Below, in pieces: positions 22,833 through 31,901 of a DNA stretch of 64,000 nucleotides. The number at the start of each line of letters is the position of its first letter. Position 1 is the first letter of the stretch. Both the position numbers and the translations under genes were made by a program. The notes beneath the pieces were generated by a model, which ran no database searches, was not told the origin of the DNA, and saw only the letters and a program-made list of their open reading frames with translations. The stretch is from contig JAVTLE010000015.1 in the NCBI GenBank assembly GCA_033439295.1, forward strand, positions 806,001 through 870,000, written 5' to 3'. The stretch comes from Deuterostichococcus epilithicus (Eukaryota; Chlorophyta; Trebouxiophyceae; Prasiolales; Stichococcaceae).

Positions 22833-23636
22833 CAAGGACGGGCGTCAGCGCGCCCCGGCGCGGCACATGTAGCACCACCGTTTTGCGATTGGGCGGCAGC
22901 ATGCGAGCGCGGCGGGGCGAGCATCGCCTCGCCCCACCTATTCTGGAATGTACATATCTAGGCTACGCCACGGGCTGGCACATGGGAACCCTGCTTGCAG
23001 CAGCGATTTACAGCTTTGCCCCCAAAACCCTATGTGGCGCCACGCCTTTGGGCGTGCTGCGTCCTCAGCTCAGGAGGAAACCGGCACCAGTGCTCTCGCA
23101 TGCCACTCGGTAGTCTGATGCCCGAGCTCGGCACGGATTTTGTCAAGCACATCGCATTGATTTTTCAGCCGAGCTTGCAATTTTTGTATGGATGTCACGC
23201 CGTGTTCGACACGGCGAGCATGGACATGGATTGTGATTGCCTCTTGTGATTGCTTGTGCATCGCCTTGTAATGCACACCAGCGTTGTTCCCAGTGAGGAG
23301 CAGATGTCAGCAATGTGTGTTGGTGGGCAGTATTCGTACACCAAACCTGACGCCATCTGTTTTGACTGGAGGTCAATACCCTACGCGTTTTCCATCTCCA
23401 AGGGGCAAGGCTGACTGGACCCGAGCAGACTCGCACTTTTTTGGGACGAGTGATTGCACGGATACGCACCCGAGCTGATGGCGCTCGTTGCTCCGGCTGG
23501 AAGATCCATGCCGCAAGTGGCCCGTTGCTGAGCAGTGGCCTCGTTATCTGGCTGCTGAACATTCAGATTGCACATCGGCTGCCATACCCGGTCGGCCTGG
23601 TGGCGGCACAGGGCTGCGAGCCCCCCTCGGCTCACC
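22833..23636. other. Spacer upstream of the trehalose gene
   Basis: About 800 bases lie between two plus-strand genes: 3' UTR of the unknown protein, then the promoter and 5' UTR of the trehalose gene. No open frame with recognisable content and no RNA gene was seen. Confidence 0.5.
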
Positions 23637-26600
23637 ATGATGAAGTCGATGGGGGGGTCCCTCGGAGGTTCATTCAGAGACTTGCAGGCCCTGGCGAGCG
23701 GCAACTACGGAGGGCCTGCTGGAGGCATGGACCTGGATGGAGGAGGGCCCCTGTCTTTCAGCGGGCCGCGCGCCCGCGGCTCCAGGACTTCAATCGACAG
23801 CGGCGACGCCAGGCCCAAGAAGCGGTGAGCCGCGTGGTGTCACTCCCTGCGACCTAGGCGCTCCCATGTCAGCCACCAGCGCGGCGTGCCTGAGCCCTGT
23901 TGCCAATGCTTCGCAGGCTCATACTAGTGTCAAATCACCTGCCGATCAAGTCCAAGCAGTCGGAGGACGGCGGCATCTGGGACTTTGAGTGGGACGAGGA
24001 TGCGCTCATCGCTCAGGCGCACGTGCGACTGTTCACGACTCCATTGCAGCGGCAAAGCAATGTCTTGCATATTTCTATAATGATGGTTCGTCATCGAGTT
24101 ACACACAGCCCACTCCTTGGCCATTGACTGGCTCTGTTGAAATCATGCCTCCTGTGATGCAGGAGGGTCTGGGCGCGGACATCGAAATCCTGCACGTTGG
24201 CACGCTGACGGTGGAGGTTGAGCCGGAGCAGCAGGAGGTAGTTCGTGTGTGTGTTGGGCTAATAAGCCGGCATATTCACAAACCCATATGAGAAGGCCTC
24301 GCTGAACATCGCTATTGCCAGACCTATCACACGCTGGGGTGCCTGCGGCTGCAGGCGGTGGCGGTGGAGCTCTTCAGCACCTACCAGTGCTACCCGGTGT
24401 TTCTGGGCAAGGAACTGAAAGAGGAATACTACAAAGGTGGGCCATACGCAGTTTCACATGCTTTTCCTCTTCACAGACGCTGGACGCTTGCCTCTGGATG
24501 TGTGCCATCCTGTGCCGCATGTGGCACCCAGCCGCTAAGGTCGATACTACTCAAGGTCCTTGAGCGTTGTCCCGCCCTCACATATCTGCAGGCTTCTGCA
24601 AGCAGCAGCTGTGGCCGCTCTTTCACTACGACCTGCCGCTGTCGCCGGCCAGCTCGGGTCGCTTTGACCCGGCCCTCTGGCAGGCCTATGTCAAGGCCAA
24701 CAAGGTGCCTGATTGTTCCCTGTGGCTTCTTTCCTTGTATTTCCGTTTTGTTGCGGAACTTGTTCGAACAGTGAACATCTTGCTGACGGACAGTTGCAGC
24801 CTGTTCAGCAACCATACCTCGCCCATCCTCTGCCTGAGTTCTTTGGCCGCCGCTCATCCTGACGCCCCAAAACCACTTCCCCCTCTGCAGGCCTTTTCGG
24901 ACAAGCTGGTGGAGATCGTGAACATGGACGACGACTATGTGTGGATCCACGACTACCACCTTATGGTGCTGCCGTCGCTGCTGCGCAAGCGCTTCAACCG
25001 CGTGCGCTGCGGCCTATTCCTGCACTCGCCGTTCCCGTCCTCGGAGATCTTCCGTACGTTCCCCAAGCGGGACGAGGTGCTGCGGTCGCTGCTCAACGCG
25101 GATCTCGTAGGTAGGCAATACAACGCAGCCCGCAAGAGTCGTATTTACGGGGCGTCTGCCCCTTGTTGCGGACACACACCCATGACTCGCAGCACCTGGG
25201 TGCTGCTGAGACGGCGCCCTGCTTGCATGGACGCACTGAGCAGCAGGGGTTGCACCCGATCGGCATGCCACTTGCAGACACGCCGGTGCAGACGCGCCGC
25301 ACCAACCCTGCAGGCTTCCACACCTTCGACTACGCGCGTCACTTCCTGTCCTGCTGCTCGCGGATGCTGGGCGTGGAGCACGTCACGTCCCGTGGCGCCA
25401 TCATGCTGGAGTACTACGGCCGCAACGTTGGTGTCAAGATCATGCCCACGGGCGTCAACTGCGACCGCCTGCTGGCGGGTCTGCGATGGCGGGACACCAT
25501 CTGGCGGCGCGGCGAGCTGAAGGTGCCGCGCTGCTGCCTTATCTCTGTGCCTGCTCTTGGCCGCCGGTTGGCCGGGCGGCCAACTGCGTCAGTGTATGTA
25601 TCCGTTGCGTATGCTGTCCTTGGGCTGCCCAGTGCCCAATTCTCAACCTGGGGGTGCCTCCTAGCTGTTAACCGCCTGACGCCTGCATGGCAATGACATT
25701 CCCGCTTCAGGAGGAAATGTTCTTGTAAACAACCGGCGCTGATCTGGACAGACGGCGTGATTGGTGTGATGTCTCCCGACAACCACAGTCGCAATTGCAA
25801 GGAGCAGACGGTGCCGATCGGCGTGGACGACATGGATCTGTGCAAGGGCATCGAGCTGCGCCTGACCCTCCTCTTCAACTATGAACTCGCAGGCGCAGTT
25901 CAAAGACCAGACGGTGCTGATTGGCGTGGACGACATGGACCTGTTCAAGGGCATCGAGCTGAAGCTGCAGGCGGTGGAGCGCCTCCTCGAGCAGCACGCC
26001 GACTGGCGCGGCAAGCTGGTCCTGGTGCAGGTCACCAACGCCCCCCGGTGAGCACAGGGGTTCTGGTCCACCCTCTGCGGTTCGACACGCTGGGCAGGTC
26101 AGGCAGTCGTGTGTGTGTGTGTGTGTACGCCCTGCAGCGCACCGCTGCGCATCTTTAGCTGGCTCTGGCAGGAACGGCAGGTGCGGCCAGGCCAATGCAG
26201 GCGCTGAGGGCGTGGGTTGGCAGTGCCGGAGCAGCGGGCGCCGCAGGCCATGTTGGTGGTGTGTCTCAGCAGAGGAAGATGCTGCTGTCGCAGGTCCTCG
26301 GGCGCGGACATCACGGAGCTGCATAATTACTGCGTGAAGCTCGTTGAGGATATCAACAGGCGGTGCGTCCCAGGCTGTGCCGCTGGCCCTTCCTGCGCAG
26401 CCGCGTGACCAGTGTTTGGGCGAAGTGCTCCAGTGCCATGAAACGAGTGGGGCAATGTTAACTCACGAGTTGGGCGATGTGAACTCGTTTGGCACCCTGC
26501 GCTACAGCAAACAACCTGCCTGAGGCCCTGTTCTGACTTGCCTGATGCTCGCAGCCTGATCTGAAAGCACACGTTCAGGGTTACTCGCAGCAAAGCCGAC

Positions 26601-29600
26601 ATGCGTCGCCGCAGGTATGGCACGCCGACATACAAGCCCATAGTGTGGCTGGAACGCCCAGTGCCGCTGTACGAACGCATTGCGCTGTACAGCATCGCGG
26701 ACGTGGCGGTGGTCACCGCCACGCGCGACGGCATGAACCTAGTCCCCTACGAGTACATCGTCTGCCGCCAGGGCGCCGATGTGAGCAGTCTAGCATCTTC
26801 GAGAACCTAGTTCTGATGCTATCCATGTCAGAATGAACTTGCAGCCTACGTTCGCCTCCTGGTGCCATCGCATGACATCTGTCGTGGCCTCAGCGGATGG
26901 CTATTCTGGCGTCCCAGCCTTGCATCGCTGTCCTTGTTGAGGGTGCCTATGCAGCTGCCTCGTGAGTTGACAAGCCGCTTTCAGCAGCGCAGCTGCCTGT
27001 CATGTGGCGCAGGAGGCTGACAAAAACAAGGAGGCGACATCGTCCATGGTGGTGGTCTCCGAGTTTGTGGGCTGCTCGCCGAGTGTCAGCGGCGCGATTC
27101 GTGTCAACCCCTGGTCCATTGACAGCGTGGCAGACGGCATCTACACAGCCATCCAGGTTGGTTGTCTAGGGTTGGGGGTGAACACCCTGTGCCACTCAAT
27201 CAAACCACTCACCCATGCACCTGCCGGCTTTGCTTCGACATGGCAGCATTGCGGGACCCCCCGGGGGCGCCTTGACTCAACAGCCGACGAGCTGTTACTG
27301 ACCCAACCTAATGCTGTGATCCGCCATCCAGATGCCCGCGGGCGACCGGCATCTGCGCCACGAGAAGCACTGGCGCTACATCAGCCAGCACACCGTGGGC
27401 TACTGGTCGCAGGTGCGGTCGCTGTTGCCTGTCCACTCATTCCATCATGGAAGCGACTGCCTTGGTCGCTGTGGCATCGATTGCCTCTGGTCCTGCAGGC
27501 AAAGGCTTGTGAACGGCAGCCTGCATCACGACTGCCCTGGCGCGAAATTTCCAAGGTGTTTGCCACCAAGCTTGCTTGGCCCCCCACGGATGTTGCGATG
27601 AGTGCAGAAGCTGTAAGCTCGCAGCTGCTGCTTCCCAGCGCTGACTTCCTGCGCCGCTGCAACCTGACGGGCATTTTCCGTGCTGTGTCCGCCGCGCAGT
27701 CGTTCACATCGGACCTGCAGAAGTTCACGCGGGAGCACGGCAAGATGAAGTGCTACGGCCTAGGCCTGGGCCTCAACACCTTCAAGATGGTGGCCCTCAC
27801 CGAGCACTTCCGCAAGCTGGAGCTGCCGCACCTGCTCACCGCCTACAGCCGGTGGGGCTTCCACCTGCCGTTTGCCGCTCCCACACCGCGGGACGCTGGC
27901 TGTTGCAGTTATGCCCTTACACGGCTGCTTGTTGCTGAACGCCAATGTGCCCATTTTCCCAGGAGATTGTGTGCGAGCACTACTGAGTGATTGTCCTCTC
28001 AGGCCAAGAAGAGAAATCTGTCTTGCGCTCACTCACGCACAATCGTGGTGCTGACCCGCAGGTCCAACCGGCGGCTGTTCCTGCTGGACTACGATGGCAC
28101 GCTGCTTCCAGCTGCCAGCATCTCCACCAAGCCCAGCCGCGAGGTGCTGGACATTCTGCGGGGGCTGACGGGCGACCCCAAGAACGACGTGTTCATCATC
28201 TCGGGACGAGGCCGCAACGAGCTGGGCGACTGGTTTGCGTCCGTGGTGCGTGTTTCCTGCCCCCTCTCGTTTCAGCTACCGTCAGCTACTGTCACAGGAG
28301 TCAGCACATGATCCCTGCCTCGTGTTGGCAGCCTCGGATGCGGAGCCTGGCTGCCCCTGCATGGGCCCCTCGAGGGCTGCGCAGGGCGCCGTCGGATGTT
28401 GGCCAAGTCTCAGGGCTGTCAGACTCGCATCGTTGCCGCTCTCCAGACCTCAATCACCTTCATCGTCGCCCACTTTCTGCGTCCTGAAGACACACCCGGC
28501 TGGGGCTGGCAGCAGAGCACGGCTTCTTTCTGGTCGCCGTGTTGAACTGGAATCATATGAGAGACTGGCCATTCAGACACAGGGCCGGCTGGGGCTGGCG
28601 GCTGAATTTGAACAGCTCGTGTTAAGATTGACGGCAGGAAGGCAACCACTGCAACGTGCAGGACCGGCTGGGGCTGGCGGCGGAGCATGGCTTCTTCTTC
28701 CGGGCACCAGGCGCGACCGAGTGGGAGGCACGCTTTGGGGAGCCGGACGAGCAGGCAGCGTGGAAGGAGATGACGCGCCCAATCCTGGAGCTGTACACCG
28801 AATCCACCGACGGCTCCAACATTGAGGCGAAGGACTCGGCGCTGGTGAGTGCGAGAGACATGCGTACCGCACCAGAAGGATAGCCACTGAAGCAGCTTGG
28901 CTGTTGATGAAATGCCCCGTCCTGGAGCTGTACATGAAGACTGACGGCTCCTGTATGGAGGCTGAAGACTGTGCGCTGCAGCAGACTCTGCGCAACTTGC
29001 TCCCCCCCGCGTGCGGCTGCTCTCCGAGACTTCAATCCGCGACTTCTTCTCCCTCCGGTCATGGCGCTGCAGCGGGTGCAGGCCCTGGGGCCCTGGGCAC
29101 CAGCAACCCAAAGGGGACTACAGCAGGTCAAGGGCACTCAGGCTCACCCTCGTGGCAGCCGGAGGAGACCTCAAGTGCATCAGGCCGCCGCACTCGACCG
29201 TGCCGCCCCCATGACGATGCCTGGATCATGGAACCCTGCCGCTGCTGCGCATGTATGGCACTACAGGGAGGCGGGGAACGCTGGCCGGAGGACCCCGGGG
29301 TGCTCATTGTGACTTGTTCGTCGCCTCCGGCGTCGCTGTTGACACTGTGAACTCCACATCTGCCGCAGGTGTGGCACTACCGGGAGGCGGACCCAGACCT
29401 GGGCGCCTGGCAGGCCAAGGAGCTGCTGGACCACCTGGAGGGGGTGCTGGCCAACGAGCCCGTGGAGGTCATCTCTGGCCAGTCCATCGTGGAGGTCAAG
29501 CCCCAGGTGCGCATGCGTGCCCCTTCCGCGCCTTCAGTCTTCTTTCCACACTCTGCTCGGTCCGTCGTGAGGCCAACGAGCCCGTGAGGTCATCTCCGGC

Positions 29601-30993
29601 CAGTACATCGTGGAGGTCAAGCCCCAGGTGTGCATGCGCGGCCCCTCCGCGCCTTCAGTCTTGCTTCCTTCCCTACTTTTCTGGGCCCCTCTCGAAAACC
29701 CACGAGCCTGTGGAGGCCACCTCGGGCCCGGTCCATCGTGGAGATCAAGCCCCAGGTGCAGCTCTGCCCCTGGTGTCCACCTCCAGCACTGTGCACTCTC
29801 AGGGCAACCTTCCACCCTCCTTCCACAAGCGCAAGCGTTTGTTGACCCAAAGCACGTCTTCTGCGGCCACCAGACGACCTGCTTTCGATGCTGGCCTTGC
29901 AAGCATTCGTGTCCTCTGGAGGCAGGCCTTCGACCGCTGATCTGAGCTAGGTTGAGCTGCCAGACGCCGGGCATTGAGGGCGCCCGCTCTGAGGCGTACG
30001 TCCGACCATGCCATGGTGCAGGGTGTGCACGCTCAGCTCCTGGCACCACTCTCTTGCTGGTGCCGTGCTATTCCAGCAACAGAGCAACAGAGACTTATGC
30101 TCTTGTTGACTCTCACTCCTGTCGTCCACCTCGCCTCCGGCACGGTCAGCTCACCACCAACAGTGTCCCACCGTTGCGCAGGGCGTGAGCAAGGGCGGCA
30201 TGGTGGAAGCCATCCTGACGACGGCGGCGAAGACGGGCAACGCGCCGGAGTTCGTGCTGTGCATCGGCGACGACCGATCTGACGAGGACATGTTCACCGC
30301 CATGGAGCACGTCACCTTCTCGCCGCACCTGCCCGCCGAAGTGGGTTTTGACAAGTTTTCTGAACTCTGAGAGGTTGCTTAGCTGGATTTCTTTCCAGGC
30401 GTCTCAACTGCAGTCCTACCCTCATGAGAGCCCTCCATCTCGGCAACCAACGCTCGGCCCGCTGCACGGCGGCTGCAGACTGCCTTCCACATGGGTATGT
30501 TATATGCCTTTCTTTCCTTTTGTTTTGGTGGTGTTTGGTTTGGTGCATCAACAATGCTGGTGTTCCTCCACAGGTGTTTGCATGCACGGTCGGGCAGAAG
30601 CCGTCAAAGGCGCCCTTCTATGTCAACGACACGGTAAACACATTCACAGGCGTTACAAAACCTGCCGCACGCATGACTTCAGTGTGCACAGCGTCGCACT
30701 GCAGCCGACAACTGCAGCCGAGAGACCTCTGCGATCACCAGCCTGCACGTCGCCTGCTCCTGCTGTTCTGCTGCGCTTGGATTCTTGGATGGCTTGCGGC
30801 GATATGGGAGTTCCCTGATCTTGCCACTCATCCCCCCATCCTGGCCCTGCAGGAGGACGTGCTGTTCACGCTGGCGCGGCTGGCGGAGGCGTCGGGAGCG
30901 TCGCCGCTGAGCCTCAACACCGTGCCGTCCGGCCAGTACGGCCTGGTCCAGCGTACAAGCATGTCCGACGGGCGCGTCCCGCAGTCCGCATGA
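23637..30993 (+). CDS. TPS: Class II trehalose-6-phosphate synthase/phosphatase fusion
   Basis: A GT20 synthase domain is fused to a HAD phosphatase domain, as in plant TPS5-11. Nineteen exons were traced from ATG 23637 (MMKSMGGSLGG) to the stop at 30993. Synthase part: LILVSNHLPIKSKQSEDGG, GFCKQQLWPLFHYDLPL, WIHDYHLMVLPSLL, FLHSPFPSSEIFRTFPKRDE, MPTGVNCDRL, IGVDDMDLFKGIELKL and DGMNLVPYEY. The DDMD-type segment is the class II form; class I enzymes have an Arg two residues after the Asp. Class II synthase domains are often catalytically weak and regulatory. Phosphatase part: LFLLDYDGTLLP (nucleophile Asp), IISGRGRNEL, AAEHGFFF and CIGDDRSDEDMF, so all HAD catalytic motifs are present. VNDTEDVLFTLARL lies near the end. 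Several introns carry copies of neighbouring exon edges, listed separately. No stop or frameshift was seen in the exons. Confidence 0.95.
25745..25975 (+). repeat. Duplicated exon segment ahead of trehalose exon 8
   Basis: Exon 8 starts at 25893. About 104 bases upstream, 25790-25866 is a near-copy, with GGCGTGGACGACATGGA and AAGGGCATCGAGCTG identical. A third, weaker relative lies near 25745-25775 (AGACGGCGTGATTGG against AGACGGTGCTGATTGG). The middle copy translates to IGVDDMDLCKGIELRL without a stop, but in a different frame relative to exon 8. Confidence 0.88.
26109..26126 (+). repeat. GT dinucleotide microsatellite
   Basis: Nine GT units in the intron after trehalose exon 8. Confidence 0.9.
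26443..26486 (+). repeat. 22-bp tandem repeat, two copies
   Basis: ACGAGTGGGGCAATGTTAAC and its next copy ACGAGTTGGGCGATGTGAAC, each followed by TC, lie in tandem in a trehalose-gene intron. Confidence 0.85.
28493..28700 (+). repeat. Three copies of the 5' edge of trehalose exon 15
   Basis: Exon 15 begins at 28662 with GACCGGCTGGGGCTGGCGG. Copies lie in the intron before it at about 28497 (CGGCTGGGGCTGGCAGCAGA, followed by GCACGGCTTCTTT) and about 28583 (GGCCGGCTGGGGCTGGCGGC). They are about 80 bp apart. The farther copy retains the AEHGFF-encoding part. Confidence 0.88.
28778..28990 (+). repeat. Copy of the 3' edge of trehalose exon 15 in the following intron
   Basis: The end of exon 15 (about 28783-28842, encoding ILELYTESTDGSNIEAKDSA) has a diverged copy at about 28920-28980 that would read VLELYMKTDGSCMEAEDCAL. 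The intron copy is offset by about 137 bp. Confidence 0.82.
29251..29395 (+). repeat. Copy of the 5' edge of trehalose exon 16 in the preceding intron
   Basis: Exon 16 starts near 29370 with GTGTGGCACTACCGGGAGGC. About 117 bases upstream, near 29253, the intron has GTATGGCACTACAGGGAGGC, with an AGGACCCC stretch after it. Confidence 0.82.
29460..29770 (+). repeat. Three tandem ~122-bp units derived from the 3' end and donor of trehalose exon 16
   Basis: Exon 16 ends with CATCGTGGAGGTCAAGCCCC then AG and donor GTGCGC at about 29508. Copies containing the same end, donor and about 30 intron bases lie at about 29582-29660 and 29708-29775. The second copy matches closely (GGTCAAGCCCCAGGTGTGCA); the third is more diverged. 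Confidence 0.9.
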
Positions 30994-31901
30994 GCAGCAG
31001 CCGACGGCATGGGGCTGGATTCGGTGCCGACGGCCCGAGGCTGGGGAACCGGAGGTCGCGCCCCTGCCAACTGGAGGCCCTGCAGTGTGTTCCGGTGCGC
31101 GATCAGCCTGGCGGCGGCGGCGGCCATGCAGCGACATGCGGTGGCGGCGCGGTCGGACAGCAGCGGCGATACAGCCGCGCTCACTTGCGCAGGCAGGCCT
31201 GCACCCCTGGCGTGATGTGGAGTCGGTGTGGCCCGAAGTGGCAGCAGGTTCATGAGGCCTGATGCCTGGCCGGAGGCGGTCCTCATCGCAGTGCAGCAGT
31301 ATGCCACTCCTGCTGGCACACTTGCTCCAAAGGCGGCCTAGCAGACTGACGAATGTGCCGGCAGGATGCTGCCGCATTGCATGCGTCAGATCCACCCAAT
31401 TTTGGAGATAGCGAGACGTGCATTGGCGGCAGGTCTGCCTCCCACACCTGCTCCATCAGCCACAGGCCAGATCTCTTTTCTTGCGTTGTCAAGTTGAGGT
31501 GCCAATGGCTTTTTGTGCAAGCGAGTGGTTTGAATTCATGACACTGAGAGCGACAGCGGTTTCAGACGGCAGCGTGGTTTGGGGCCGTGGCTTGCATGCT
31601 TCCACGCAGGGTGCAAGTGCCTCTCCTGGCCAACGGAGACTCTGTGCCCTTCGGTGCCCCACTCGTAGTTGGAGGCTTTCTACAATATGTGTCGTCACTT
31701 TCCAGAATCGAAGGGAAAGCGAAGGCCACGACAGCCTGTCGTGAGGACTGCAGATCCGATGTGCCGATAAGATCCTCGTCCGGTTTTGCCGAAAGGGTTT
31801 TCCGCACGATCACTGCGCCTCGCATTGCGCCAGGCCTGGATCCCATCGCGTGCATCCCTTTACAGCTTCCTCGCGTCAGACCCTGCAGCATTTGCGGCAC
31901 T
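30994..31901. other. Spacer: trehalose 3' UTR and NAB1 promoter/5' UTR
   Basis: About 900 bases between two plus-strand genes. A long minus-strand frame crossing into NAB1 has no recognisable content and is treated as chance. No RNA gene was recognised. Confidence 0.5.

Noticed and set aside
28903-29000. A genuine extra trehalose exon (VLELYMKTDG)
   Set aside because: It duplicates the end of exon 15, and including it would repeat a conserved segment. Treated as a relic unless transcripts show otherwise.
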